Assembly (NCBI RefSeq): GCF_000739635.1
Contig: NZ_BATQ01000099.1
Location: 1-63,935, forward strand
Direction of reading: 5' to 3'
DNA from: Verrucomicrobium sp. BvORR034
GTDB taxonomy: Bacteria > Verrucomicrobiota > Verrucomicrobiia > Verrucomicrobiales > Verrucomicrobiaceae
DNA: 63,935 nt
Part shown: positions 37,101-47,067 of the stretch, piece by piece
Layout: each line of letters starts with the position of its first letter
Position numbering within the stretch: the stretch's first letter is position 1
Program-made: the position numbers and the translations under genes
The notes under the pieces: model-generated
What the model was told of the DNA's origin: nothing
Seen by the model: the letters and a program-made list of their open reading frames with translations, nothing else
Database searches by the model: none

Positions 37101-40100
37101 TCCACTCATGAAGGTGACGGACTTGACCGTCAGATCTGCGCCGATAGTGGTGGCAAAGTTGGCACCAGCTACCGCTGAAAAGTAAAGGTCGCTGTCTGCC
37201 CCAGGGCCCACCAAGGTGTCTGTAAGACCGTCCACACCTGTAGCCCAGTTGGTGTTGCCTCCTGCCTGAGCACCGTTCCAGACGCCGGTCCCTGAACCTG
37301 AGAGGTCTCCTTTCCAATAGTAGGTCGTCGTAATGGGGGCTTGTGCCACAGCATTGAGGATTAAGTTATTGGTCCCGGTGTTGTCGAGGGTGTAGACATA
37401 GTTCCCAGGATTGAAGATGGTGCCCAGAGAGAATGCAGAATAGCTCGTGGAGCTATTGCTCTGGACGAGGGTACGGCTCAGGGAGCTTCCCGAAAGTGCG
37501 CCTGAGACGTAGATATCGGTGGCCACTGCGCCTGCCGTCGAGAAGGTCTGGCCAGCTCCAAGCACGAGGCGATCACTGCCACCGCTATTGACACCAAAGC
37601 CAATCGTTGCGCTCGTTGTGCTGCCTATGGCCACAACATTGCCAGAGCCCGTGAAGGTGGTTGTCACCGCTGTCCCCGTTGAGGCACTGTTGAAGTTCAG
37701 ACTCGTTCCATCTGCTGTTGTTACTCGGGTGAGAGTGGGTGTCGCGAACTTCAAATGCAAACTGCCGCTATTGACTGCAATTTCCCCGTTGAGACTGCCT
37801 GCGCCTGATATGTAGAGGGTGCCAACGCCTTCTTTTTCAAGGCGAGACTCGGGGCCGCCCGAGATGCCGCCCTGAATGGTCAGCAGACTTGCGACCTCGA
37901 TGTTGGCCACAAGACCATGCAGGGACACGCTTTGATTCGTGCCGAGAATGGTGTCCAGCCCCGTCGACTTCAAGGTGGTGTCGTGATGGAGCTCGATAGT
38001 GTTCCCTGAACTGTTGTTTCCAAGGGCGAGATTGCTGTCAAACTCCAACGTTCCTTCACGCACAATTGTGCTGCCCGCGTAGCTGTTGTTCCCGGTCAGG
38101 ACGATGGTGCCGACACCACTCTTAACCACAGTGCCGCTTCCGGAGATGGACTGAGCGTGAGTACGACTCCCAGAAGTTTGATGAAGCACAAGGCGGGCGT
38201 TGTTGACGATGGCACTTTGCCAGTTGGTGACATCTTGCAGCAACAAGGTTCCACCGTTGATCGTGGTCAGACCACTGTGCCGAATGTTTGCGCCAATCAG
38301 ACTCTGCGTACCTGTCCCTTGTTTGACGAGATTGAGTTTGGCCGCATCGGCTGCGCCGGAAGACGCATCGCGCATGAATCCGTTGAAAGTGAAGTCTGCG
38401 CTGCTGCCCACTGTCAGGGTTCCGGATGAACTCACGACATCTGCCTCGCGATTTTCGATCACCCCCCAGGTGCTGGTGTCGCTGATTCCAGCGACTGTTT
38501 CATTGAAACCAAGGAGCTTGAAGTAGGCGCTTTCACCACTGGTCCCGCGGAAACTGATCACGGCAGTGTCCACGATCTGCTCATTGGCTCCCAAGGCTAC
38601 CACGGCATCATTGCTGTTGTCCGTAATTGTACCCAAATTGCCAATTTGGAGATTTCCGTTCACAGCCGCGTTTGTGGCACCATTGAGCACCAAGGAATTG
38701 ACGGTGCCGCTGTTGACGCTGGTGTGCGCCACCACGAGCGTTCCTGTAAAGGCGGAGGCGCCTTGGATGGTGACTTGACCAGCGCTGGAGCTTGAACGCG
38801 TGATCAGCGTCAGTGTTGCGTTTGATGTGCCGGTCAGGGTGAAATCAATGCCATTGGCGAAGGTTTGGTCGGCGGCCAATGCAGCGTTGAGGGTGCCGCC
38901 TGCGTTATTAATGGTGCCAAAACGAGTGGAAATGTCCTGAATGAAGCTCGCGTCGAGCAGCACGGTGCCCCCTGCGAGGTTTAGCTTGCCGGTCCCGATG
39001 TTCGCCAAGGACGAGATCTGCAAAGTGCCTTCGTTGACGTAGGTTCCACCACCGTAAGTGTTCGCTGCACTGAGCACCAAAGTGCCGCGGCCGGATTTCA
39101 CCAAGGCCGCGCCGGTAGATGTGAGCGAGGATCCGATGTTGGCAGTCAATGTTGGCGTGGTGGAGGCAGAGGAGGGGTTCACCACATGGATGATGTACTC
39201 ATTGGTACTGCCGACTGTGATGCCGCCGTCGAAACCATTGAGGTTGGTGGTGTAGCTCCCTGCAACAGCGCTCGTGTTTAACGTAAAGAGGAGTGCCCCG
39301 CTGGTGATGGCGAGCGATTGTCCGGAACCAGTGCCGGAAATGCTGGTGGTGGCAGCGGCGACATTGTTGTTGTGGAGGACGAGAGAATTGATGGATTTGC
39401 CAGCGAGACCCGACAAGGCACCGGTTTGTGACTCTCTGACGTTGTCAGTGCTGCCAGCTGCGGAGTAGGTGTTGTACTCGTTGGTCAGGTCGAGTGGGCG
39501 CAGCCCCACGTTGTCGACATAGGTCAGGAAGGTGTTTCCCATGTTGCCATCTGCCAAAGTTGCGCCGATGGATTCACCAATCGCCCAGGGGACGATGCTG
39601 ACGTTTTTGTTGGATGCACCGGACGCTCCGCCGCCCCCCACCATGCCACTTTGGAGAAAAGCGGTGTCATTTGCGTCTGCGATCTTGAAGAAAGACCGTT
39701 GGTTGGCAGTGGCCCCGAGGCCTCTACCACGAACGTTGAGAGTGCTGCCAATGCTCCTGGTCCAGCCATTTCCAATTAAGGACACCGTGGAGCTGGCGTC
39801 GCCATTGGCCTCCAGGGAGGCGTAGTTGGCACCACTGACAATCTCCAGGAGACCAAAGGTTTCAGGTTCTCCTGTGTTGTTGTCCGTGCGGATAGAGAGC
39901 CCTCTCGGTCGGGATTCTCCCGCCAAAGTACCGTTTGCGGATTGCAACGTGATCTTGGCATTATCAGAGAGCCGGTCGTTGGGGGCGGAGTCGTCGTTGT
40001 TGTCGAGGAGGATGCTGCCGGAGTTGTTGATGGCAAAGCTCGTGGCGGCGTTCAGTCTCCCCGCTGATCCTGCCAGGATGAATGTCCCGCCGTTGACGAT

Positions 40101-43100
40101 GACCTTGCCGGTGAAGCCCGTGTTGTTGCCGGAGAGCTGCAGGTTGCCGGCGGTATTGGTCTTGATCAGCGTTCCGCTGCCAGTGAGTAATCCAGCAAAG
40201 CCGCTGGAGGCTGTTTGATTGACCGTGAGGGTGCCGCTGCCCAGCAGAATGGTTCCTGCGCTGACATTGTTGTTGTCGGCGCCTCCCAGTCGTCCGGTCG
40301 TCTCCGTCGAGTTGTTCAGATCGAGGACGGCACCCTGACGCATGAAGATGCTGGTGGTGTCGCCAATCGCGCTGCCTCCTGAAACTTGCAGCGTGCCCTG
40401 GCTGATTGTCAGCTGGCTGCTCGTCAGGAAAGTGTTGGTTCCTGTAAGGATCAGCGTTCCATTTCCGCTTTTGGTAAGCCCGCCCAGACCAACGAGGTTC
40501 GATCCGATGGTGAGGCTCCCACTGGTATTTTCCTGGTGGATGATCAGGTCGGCAGTGGGCGTCGTGGCAAGGCTCTCGATTTCGCCGCCGGAAATGACGA
40601 CATCGTTGGCTCCGACATTCGTCGTAACGAGAATGCCACCCGAGCTGATCTTAAGGCGAGAACCAGAGGCGATATTCAGGGCAGCTGCCGCAGGGGCGTC
40701 AAAGGTGAGGCTCGCGATAGTGTTGATACCCTCCAAGGTGTTCGTCAAGCTGCCCGTGTTGACCACGTTCTCACCATTCAGCCATGTCTTGACGTTGTTT
40801 TTGGCGGACGTCGTGGCCTGGATGATGTTACCAGAGCCGTCCACGGCCGCGATCCGCTGGATGCCGCCTGCGGTCACCGTGGCCCACCCAAGGACTCCTG
40901 CGGCTGCGGTGGTTGTCGCCTTGCTGTTGGCAGATGAATACTGGAAGTTCACCGTTCCGCCGTAGGAGGTACGGGTGAATGTTGTCATGGCCAGGGTCGT
41001 TGATTGGGTGCCCGCCGAGTTGATCGCGATATTGGTACGTCCGGGTGTGATGGTGGTGGTGCCGGTCACGTTTTGTACCGTATCTGCTGTCGCATTCCCA
41101 TTGAGGATCAGGTTGATGCTGGCTCCCCGGTTTGGGTTGGTTGAGCCAAGCGTAAGTCCCGCGCCAATTTTGCTCGTGTTTGACGTGGTGTAGTCCAGAA
41201 TCAGCGTGCCATCCGTCACAGCGAGTGCGCCGGTCATGGCGCTGGTGCCGGCAAAGGTAAGGGTTGCCGATGTGGTTTTGGTAAAGGTGCCACCCGCCAG
41301 GGTGACCCCGGCGTCAATCAAGCCCTGCCGGACGTCAGCAGTGGTCAGCGTCAGGGTTTTGCTGCCAGTGATCTGCCCGCTGAGAGTGCTTGTGCCCAAA
41401 AACAGATCAGTGGCGACGGCATCGCCGAGCAACTCTAGAACAGTCGTGCCGGCAGATCCGTCTGCTGCCACGTTCAGGTCATCCACAGAGTTGAAGCCAT
41501 TGTTGGCGGCAACGCGGAGTGTTGAGTTGCCCCGCACAAAAACATCATCAGCGGTAAACGCATTGGCGACATTCAGTATGAGGGTGCCGCCTTCCACTAC
41601 GAGATCATCTTCGATAGTGTTGACCGCATTCAATGTCCAGGTGCCGGTGCCTCGTTTGTAGAGGTCGGGCGTTGCGGTGCTGGTGGCACCGTCATTGGCA
41701 GTGATGACGCCATTGAATACCCCGGTGCCGGTGCCGTCGAGAATGAGGATGCGGTTGTCCGTGGAGAATATGCCATTCAATGTCAGCACCGCGCCATTGG
41801 CACCGCTTGCCGCTATGGTCACGTCCGCTGTCGCGCTGTTGGAATCGATAATCCGATCAGTGGCGACGCTTGTATTGCCGACAAATTCGAAAGTTCCTGC
41901 GTTGAGAAGGATCGTGCCTGCACCAACGGTGGTGGGAGCTCCCAGGGAACTTGCTCCGGCGCCCACGTTGCCGATCGATGCAAATGAGAGTACTCCAGCG
42001 TCGATACGAATTGATCCTGTGAAGGTGTTGCCCACGTTGCTCAACAGCAGCCTGCCCGCCCCCAGCTTGGTCACGTTGGCACTTCCACTGATGATGCCGG
42101 AGAGTGTCAGTTCCGCAGACGGTGCAATGACGGTGGTGGAGTCCCCAACATCAATGGATCGCGTTCCGGATCCAAGGTCGACATTGGCGCTGATAAGAGA
42201 GGCGAGGGGATTGCCTGTGGCGGTGTAGGTGATGTTTCCCGCGAGAATGAGTTGGCCTCCACCTGCAGAGTCGATCACTCGTGAGTGGCTGGTAGCGGTG
42301 GAACCACCAAGGGCAAGGGAAGCGACCGTCTGGGAGAATCCGTTGAGATCGAATGTGGCGGTGGTTCCGGCTCCGATCGCATTCACGGTGAGAGCTGCCG
42401 CTGTCGGCAAAGCATTGCCAACGCCTAGACGCAGCGTTCCATCGTTGATGATCGTTTGCCCGGCGTAGGTGTTGGCGGCCTGAAGCACCAAGGTTCCCGT
42501 ACCGCTCTTGGTGAGGTTAACTGAACCGGCGCCTGAGGTGGACAGAACCCCTGTGATGACAGCGTAGTCGCTTGTTGACGAGGCGTTGTCCACCACCGTG
42601 ATGGTGCGCACCACGTTTGCAGTGGCGGTATTGTTCAGATCGATGGCGTTTTGCCAGGTCACCACATTGTTTGCACTAGTGGAGCCGAAGATGAGAGGGC
42701 CGGTTCCAGCCAGAAAATTGGTGGTGGAGCCCCAGACCAGGCCTGAAGTACCCAGGTTAACCGTCAAAGCACCCCCATTTGCGGCAAATCCGCCCCCATT
42801 GGCCGTCCATTGAACCTGGCCGACTCCGGTGCCAAGGCTCCTCGTGAAGCTGCCAGATTCGGCAGTGTTGTTGCTTTCATACACGCCGCCATCCAGGCGA
42901 ATGTTGCCGGTCTGATTGTTGTCGAAGATGATCGAACCACCACTGAGCGTCCATGTGCCGGCATAACTTCCGCCCACACGAAGCGTGCCCGCTCCCGTCT
43001 TGTTAAAGCCAAAGGTGCCGGAATCGAGAAGCCCGCCACTGAGGTAGGCGTCGATCAATGCTGCCCCGTCATTGACTTGAATGATGCGGGCTGCACTGGT

Positions 43101-46100
43101 GGCGGCCAGTTGTATGGTATTGACGATCTCCACCGTGTGAGTGGCGTCAGCAGTACCCAGAATGAGGGTGCCGCTCACAAAGCCATCCACGCCCCAGGTC
43201 AACGTTTGGGCGGCCCCGCCGATGTTCACCTGCCGATTCGCTCCGTATGCTGCAAAGCCGCCTGAACCAAAGAACTGCACTTGACCTGCACCCGCACCCA
43301 GAGTGCGGGAAAAGTCGCCAGCTCCAAGTCCCAACACCCCACCGTTGAGACTAAGGTTGGCACCTGTGGCGCTGGCCCCGGTCCCACCAGGCAGCGCATT
43401 CACGTGGTTTAGCACCAGGGTTCCCGCAGTAATGATCGTGTTTGATGAGTAGCTGTTGGCACCGCCCAGATACAAAGTGCCTGCACCCAGCTTTTCCAAC
43501 GTTCCGAGCCCTGTGATCTGACCATTGTAAGTCAGGGTTGTGCCCGAGGCGACATCCAGTGTCCCGCCACTCGCTCCCAGTTCCAATCCGCGTGTGTCGG
43601 CCAGAGTCATGGTGGCCGTGGTCTCCAATCGACCTCCATTCAAGATCAGGTGGCTGGCAGTGGCGGCTACCGGAGCTGCTCCCAGATTTGCGTCGGAGGA
43701 GATGCGGATGGCACCCGCATTGATGGTGGTAGATCCGGCATAGGTGTTGGCACCGTTCAACACCAGGACGCGGGCTCCTGCCTTGATGATCCCCCCATTC
43801 CGGATGACGCTGTCGATGGAAGCATCATTGTTGCCCCCGAGGAGGGAACTGGTTTGAACCGTGACGGTCCGGATGGCACCTCCCAGGTCCAAGATCCCGG
43901 TGCTTGCTGCTGCACCCGCCGCCGCCACGGTACCGGTGCCAGTGATGACCACGTTGCGTGCGTGAGTCGAAGCATCATTCATGTCCCGGTTGCTGTTGAA
44001 CGTGATGTTGCCGTTAACCGTCAAAACTCCGTCCGCCCCCAGTCTGACCAGCGCGCCGGAGCCGGTTGCCGAGGTGATGTCCAGGCTGCCAATGGTTTCC
44101 TGAAATCCGTTGAGGTCGAGGACACTGAAGTTGGTGGTTGTGCTGCTCGTGACTGCGACGGCGGCCGTGTCTGCGATCTGCTCGTTGGCCAGCAGTCTGA
44201 CGGTAGCGCTGGCACCGTTCGGCGTGAGGGACAGGTTTCCTGCGCCTGTGGCGTTTCCAGCAGCTTTGTTAAGTAGCAACGTGCCTTGGACCACGGTGGT
44301 GCCTCCGGTGTAAGTGTTGCCAGATGTGCCGGACAGTTCCAACACGCCATTGCCTGTCTTGGTGAGGCTTGCGGCGGTTCCCGAGTTGCTGATCACTCCA
44401 GAGAGCACCCCGCGATCCACCGTTGAGGTGGTATTGTCATTCACAACTACTGTGCGATTGGCAGCTCCGGCACCACTGTTGAGGTTGATGTCGTTGGTAA
44501 GGGTGGTGACCGCTGTGGAGGAGGCGTGGCTCAGGATGAGATTTCCTGTGCCATTGATGAAATTGGCCGCTTCCCAGGAAAGAGGGGAACCGGAGCCGCT
44601 GATGGTGACCGTCAGATCAGAAGTCGTTGCGGCGAATCCCCCGGAGGCATTGGTCGCCCAGCTGACCTGGTTGGCTGCGGTACCAATGGTGGCATTGTAG
44701 AATCCGGCACGGGCAACCACGCCTCCGTTTAGCAAGATGCCGTAGTTTTCAACCAGGGCATCGCCGCCTAGCGCTCCCTCCAAGACGGTAATGGTGCCAC
44801 CGATATTGGGCACAGAGGTGACCAGCACCAGCCCCGCCCCATCTTTGTTCAGGTTGAACGAGGAGGGGCCGTCATCGATGAGTCCGCTAAATGCAACTGT
44901 GGCTCCGGTTCCCGCTGTAAGTGTAAGGTCTTTGGTCAGACTCAGATCGGACGTGATGTAACTTGTTCCGACAAAGGCGCCTGCTCCAATGCGAGTGGTG
45001 CCAGAGTTGACATTGATCACGATTGCATTGTCGAGAACGATGCCAGCGGCACCCAGGAGCAGGCTGGAATTGGCGCTGCCAGTGGAGTCTCCAACCTGGA
45101 TCTGGGCGGTGCCAATGGCCCCTTGCGCCATGGCAAGCACGGTTCCGCCATTGATTCGTATCGTCGAGTTTGCCAGTATTCCGTAGGCGGGAGAGCCAAG
45201 CACCAAGGTGCCCAAGTTGGACTTCGTGATCGTGACCGCGCTGCCGTCATTGTACAAACTGGTAATGGTCAGGGTCCCGGTTCCGGTGCCATTTTGGCCG
45301 ACATCAAAGGTCGGGCTTCCCGTGAGCACCAGCGAACTGAACGTCAAGCCATAGGCGGTGTTGTTGGTAGTTCCAGAACCCACACGCACGTTCAGTGTTT
45401 GTGTGCCCATCGACAACGTGCCCAACGTGTGGGTGATCCCAGCAGCGGCAGTGCCACTATTGCGCCCTGCATTGATGGTGGTGTTGCCCGTAACGCGCAC
45501 GTTGTTGCCAAAGGTTGTTGAGGTATCCCATCTCAAGTCGAGGATGCCTCCTGCGAGTTCCAGGGAAGCCAAGGTCGCCCCCGTGCCGATGGAGGTGGCA
45601 TTTCTCAGGCTGAGGGTCCCGGCATTCAGTGTCACCTTGGCCCCGGTGTAGTTGGCCCCGTACCCCACAGATTGTGATCCGATGACCAGAATCCCGTCCC
45701 CATTTTTGACAAGATTGCCCGTACCGCTGAACTGTCCTGCATCATTCAGGGTGTAGGTGAATCCGCTTCCTACAGTCACCGTGCCGCCGCCGGTGCCGAT
45801 TGCCAGACGCTTGTCGTTGGCGCCTCCGGCAGTCGGGTCGAGTGAGGCGATGATGTTCAGGTTGCCCCCATTGACCAGCGTGGTGGTCATGTTTTCACCG
45901 CTGGTCGTTAAACCAAAATCACGGAAATCGTTGACCGTGAAGCGGGCATTGTCGACTACAATGCCGCCTTTGAAGGTGTTGCCGGTGTTGCTGAACACAA
46001 ATTCACTGACCGCCGCTCCTTGCCCCTTCAAGGTCAGGGCTGCGTTTGCCACCACGTTGTTTGGTGGGCCGCCGCTGACAATGCCCGAGAGGGTGAAGGT

Positions 46101-46784
46101 GGTGGCACTAGTGTTGGTGAGCGCAAGGGTGTTTCCGGTCGCACTACCTGCCAGGTTGCCCAGAACGATGGCGCGGGCAATGGTGACGCTTCCGCCAGTG
46201 TAGGCCAGTGTGGCCACACTGGAAGCGGTGCCGAGGTCGATGGCGTTTGCGGAGTTTCCGAGGGCCGCATCAGAGGCAAACTGGAGCGTCCCGTTCTGGA
46301 TGGCGACGCGCTTGCCGCTTCCGCCAAAGGTGTTCGCGTTTCCTAGAACCAGGGTTCCTGCACCTGTTTTGGTGAAGATCGTCGTTGTTGCGGAAGCACT
46401 GGCAGAGATGACGTTGTTGATCGTGGCCGTGAGTGCTGAGGCCACATTAAAAGTGCCAGACCCGGTGCCAAGATTGAGCGTGCCGGTATCGCCCAATGTG
46501 ACTGTACCCTCTTCAAAGGTAATGCCACCAATGTCTTGGGCGCCGCTGACGCTCACGCCATAGGCGTTGGTCGCATCTGAACCCGCGCTAAAAATAGCGA
46601 TACTGTTCGCGATCCATCCTGAAGTGGCGCTGGTGCCAGCGTTGTCAGTGGTCCAGAAGGTGTCTGTGCCCCAGGTGCCAGTTGGATTGCTACCGGCTCC
46701 TACAGTAGCGCCATTTCCATCCCAATACAATTGGGCGTGTGCCAGCGATCCCATGAGACAGAAAGTGCTCAAAAGGAATCGCAT
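34122..46784 (-). CDS. Giant autotransporter-repeat protein with PEP-CTERM anchor
   Basis: About 4,220 residues from ATG 46784, where a signal peptide begins (MRFLLSTFCLMGSLAHAQ); ATG 46847 would place 21 extra residues before it. The body is built of more than 15 autotransporter-associated beta-strand repeats (PATR) of the form LTKSGTGTLVLQAANTYAG, then a beta hairpin and a GTLRLGVGNAL-like turn, giving a long beta-helix. Near residue 3,170 a second module start appears (TYYWKGDLSGSGTGVW), like the LYWDGNGA opening at the N-terminus. No outer-membrane beta-barrel is present. The C-terminus is VVPEPGRICLLLLGMGALFFRRRR: a PEP motif, a helix and an Arg tail, the PEP-CTERM signal handled by exosortase. 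No exosortase is in the window. It is probably a surface or matrix protein. Residue use is dominated by Thr, Gly, Ser and Ala. The 230 bases upstream should hold its promoter; I see no convincing boxes. Confidence 0.9.
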   Translation of the reverse strand: MRFLLSTFCLMGSLAHAQLYWDGNGATVGAGSNPTGTWGTDTFWTTDNAGTSATSGWIANSIAIFSAGSDATNAYGVSVSGAQDIGGITFEEGTVTLGDTGTLNLGTGSGTFNVASALTATINNVISASASATTTIFTKTGAGTLVLGNANTFGGSGKRVAIQNGTLQFASDAALGNSANAIDLGTASSVATLAYTGGSVTIARAIVLGNLAGSATGNTLALTNTSATTFTLSGIVSGGPPNNVVANAALTLKGQGAAVSEFVFSNTGNTFKGGIVVDNARFTVNDFRDFGLTTSGENMTTTLVNGGNLNIIASLDPTAGGANDKRLAIGTGGGTVTVGSGFTYTLNDAGQFSGTGNLVKNGDGILVIGSQSVGYGANYTGAKVTLNAGTLSLRNATSIGTGATLASLELAGGILDLRWDTSTTFGNNVRVTGNTTINAGRNSGTAAAGITHTLGTLSMGTQTLNVRVGSGTTNNTAYGLTFSSLVLTGSPTFDVGQNGTGTGTLTITSLYNDGSAVTITKSNLGTLVLGSPAYGILANSTIRINGGTVLAMAQGAIGTAQIQVGDSTGSANSSLLLGAAGIVLDNAIVINVNSGTTRIGAGAFVGTSYITSDLSLTKDLTLTAGTGATVAFSGLIDDGPSSFNLNKDGAGLVLVTSVPNIGGTITVLEGALGGDALVENYGILLNGGVVARAGFYNATIGTAANQVSWATNASGGFAATTSDLTVTISGSGSPLSWEAANFINGTGNLILSHASSTAVTTLTNDINLNSGAGAANRTVVVNDNTTSTVDRGVLSGVISNSGTAASLTKTGNGVLELSGTSGNTYTGGTTVVQGTLLLNKAAGNATGAGNLSLTPNGASATVRLLANEQIADTAAVAVTSSTTTNFSVLDLNGFQETIGSLDITSATGSGALVRLGADGVLTVNGNITFNSNRDMNDASTHARNVVITGTGTVAAAGAAASTGILDLGGAIRTVTVQTSSLLGGNNDASIDSVIRNGGIIKAGARVLVLNGANTYAGSTTINAGAIRISSDANLGAAPVAATASHLILNGGRLETTATMTLADTRGLELGASGGTLDVASGTTLTYNGQITGLGTLEKLGAGTLYLGGANSYSSNTIITAGTLVLNHVNALPGGTGASATGANLSLNGGVLGLGAGDFSRTLGAGAGQVQFFGSGGFAAYGANRQVNIGGAAQTLTWGVDGFVSGTLILGTADATHTVEIVNTIQLAATSAARIIQVNDGAALIDAYLSGGLLDSGTFGFNKTGAGTLRVGGSYAGTWTLSGGSIIFDNNQTGNIRLDGGVYESNNTAESGSFTRSLGTGVGQVQWTANGGGFAANGGALTVNLGTSGLVWGSTTNFLAGTGPLIFGSTSANNVVTWQNAIDLNNTATANVVRTITVVDNASSTSDYAVITGVLSTSGAGSVNLTKSGTGTLVLQAANTYAGQTIINDGTLRLGVGNALPTAAALTVNAIGAGTTATFDLNGFSQTVASLALGGSTATSHSRVIDSAGGGQLILAGNITYTATGNPLASLISANVDLGSGTRSIDVGDSTTVIAPSAELTLSGIISGSANVTKLGAGRLLLSNVGNTFTGSIRIDAGVLSFASIGNVGAGASSLGAPTTVGAGTILLNAGTFEFVGNTSVATDRIIDSNSATADVTIAASGANGAVLTLNGIFSTDNRILILDGTGTGVFNGVITANDGATSTATPDLYKRGTGTWTLNAVNTIEDDLVVEGGTLILNVANAFTADDVFVRGNSTLRVAANNGFNSVDDLNVAADGSAGTTVLELLGDAVATDLFLGTSTLSGQITGSKTLTLTTADVRQGLIDAGVTLAGGTFTKTTSATLTFAGTSAMTGALAVTDGTLILDYTTSNTSKIGAGLTLGSTNPNRGASINLILNGNATADTVQNVTGTTTITPGRTNIAINSAGTQSTTLAMTTFTRTSYGGTVNFQYSSANSKATTTAAAGVLGWATVTAGGIQRIAAVDGSGNIIQATTSAKNNVKTWLNGENVVNTGSLTNTLEGINTIASLTFDAPAAAALNIASGSRLKISSGGILVTTNVGANDVVISGGEIESLATTPTADLIIHQENTSGSLTIGSNLVGLGGLTKSGNGTLILTGTNTFLTSSQLTISQGTLQVSGGSAIGDTTSIFMRQGAVLDLNNSTETTGRLGGADNNNVSAGTILLGSGTLTVNQTASSGFAGLLTGSGTLIKTNTAGNLQLSGNNTGFTGKVIVNGGTFILAGSAGRLNAATSFAINNSGSILLDNNDDSAPNDRLSDNAKITLQSANGTLAGESRPRGLSIRTDNNTGEPETFGLLEIVSGANYASLEANGDASSTVSLIGNGWTRSIGSTLNVRGRGLGATANQRSFFKIADANDTAFLQSGMVGGGGASGASNKNVSIVPWAIGESIGATLADGNMGNTFLTYVDNVGLRPLDLTNEYNTYSAAGSTDNVRESQTGALSGLAGKSINSLVLHNNNVAAATTSISGTGSGQSLAITSGALLFTLNTSAVAGSYTTNLNGFDGGITVGSTNEYIIHVVNPSSASTTPTLTANIGSSLTSTGAALVKSGRGTLVLSAANTYGGGTYVNEGTLQISSLANIGTGKLNLAGGTVLLDASFIQDISTRFGTINNAGGTLNAALAADQTFANGIDFTLTGTSNATLTLITRSSSSAGQVTIQGASAFTGTLVVAHTSVNSGTVNSLVLNGATNAAVNGNLQIGNLGTITDNSNDAVVALGANEQIVDTAVISFRGTSGESAYFKLLGFNETVAGISDTSTWGVIENREADVVSSSGTLTVGSSADFTFNGFMRDASSGAADAAKLNLVKQGTGTQSLIGANIRHSGLTTINGGTLLLQDVTNWQSAIVNNARLVLHQTSGSRTHAQSISGSGTVVKSGVGTIVLTGNNSYAGSTIVREGTLEFDSNLALGNNSSGNTIELHHDTTLKSTGLDTILGTNQSVSLHGLVANIEVASLLTIQGGISGGPESRLEKEGVGTLYISGAGSLNGEIAVNSGSLHLKFATPTLTRVTTADGTSLNFNSASTGTAVTTTFTGSGNVVAIGSTTSATIGFGVNSGGSDRLVLGAGQTFSTAGAVATDIYVSGALSGSSLSRTLVQSNSSTSYSAFSLGTIFNPGNYVYTLDNTGTNNLILNAVAQAPITTTYYWKGDLSGSGTGVWNGAQAGGNTNWATGVDGLTDTLVGPGADSDLYFSAVAGANFATTIGADLTVKSVTFMSGSGGGGSNTTVGGTSTLTLAGQNGLTLDAGAGEIFVGNRIAMGTNQVWAINGGISSLVVTGQISGAASLSKQGVGTLTLHGANAYSGKTAVLQGTLKINSEASLGAAPVSGASDYLYLEAGTTLQTTKDLAIDDAGRGITIGNGGTVAISTDAGTTATLANEITGGSDIIKLGDGVLAFTAANSYTGKTTVLVGTLQINDESSLGATPLSAAADHLTIQAGAQLQALATLLINDAGRGIRLAGTGTATLSTNAGTTATIENVISGDALVNFQKLGSGNLVLKAVNTFAGNTIIGDGTLTIGTTNALVSTSTVTLGNNTALTGTLDLTDFDQTLGGLVVSSTVNTTANSIKIGTGKTLQVNGSVTFGSTTAGVSTSTVFSGGGSFVVSGAAANILLGGASGSGNTNGSIVDMSGLSNFTASLGTGSLRIGDTSSGTGGTFSSLRLATNNSITATNIHIGNGVGLGLNTFTMTLGSGTNTLNATTINVGSAGTTIRSGGNLLFDATDTTGSVTIRGLTGGTSRVTNFNIINTTGSTGSNMVSVVDLDNHFADLRVTTMTMAQRSQLTGSATATLSFNHGSLDVTTLVMANRTGGDGSATATLNLGDSALAGTPTTTIGTITMAANVGGTATSTSTATINVSGGNVNFGTGSGTAINMANAGTGRTVTSLLNLTGGNVTVTGNIIRTGGAGTENATITLDGATLDMTNKAIGTASAAIAQLNFRSGVLKNLASINGTGGLTKTSTGTLVVEGTNTYSGSTTVSQGVLQVGRLNAGSITSAATVQSTATLAGTGTVNGSVNLNAGGILAPGDNGGSGSGTLVIAGASSNLTMDAATAKFEFRAAGNGISFIGQDSAFYDGSNNLVAAYTNAANRVAGANDRVEVGNNINLISGGVIDFNFSAYSPKAGDAWDLMDWAVVNSGGTLALNGFTIGDRFRTGADNGLYDLDLPDLSAYGADLKWDTSLFASHGILVVVPEPGRICLLLLGMGALFFRRRR

Positions 46785-47014
46785 AGAGCGAGACCGGGGA
46801 CGGAAGTGGGGTAGAGGGGACATGATCGACGGGTGCCGAGAAGTCATTGGGTGCAGGGTTTGTGCATCCTAAGTGCATACAACTCAGATCGTCGATGCAA
46901 AAATTTCAAAGCTGAATTTTCGGAAAACCAAGGTGAGGCGGCGATTGATCGACCCTCAAGATTCACTTGCCGATTGCAATAAATAACGCTGCGATTTTGT
47001 GCGCAAAAGTGACA

Positions 47015-47048
47015 CAAAAAAGGCCTCGAGGATTCCCTCGAGGCCTTA
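47015..47048 (-). terminator. Terminator of hldD
   Basis: A 12-base stem AAGGCCTCGAGG/CCTCGAGGCCTT with a 4-base loop; on the minus strand it is followed by a run of T residues. It lies 20 bases after the hldD stop codon. Confidence 0.92.
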
Positions 47049-47067
47049 TGATCTGTACAATAGCGGC

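Noticed and set aside
34564..46872. Many long plus-strand frames rich in Val, Pro and Leu
   Set aside because: They are shadows of the repetitive giant gene on the minus strand; none has a recognisable domain or start context.
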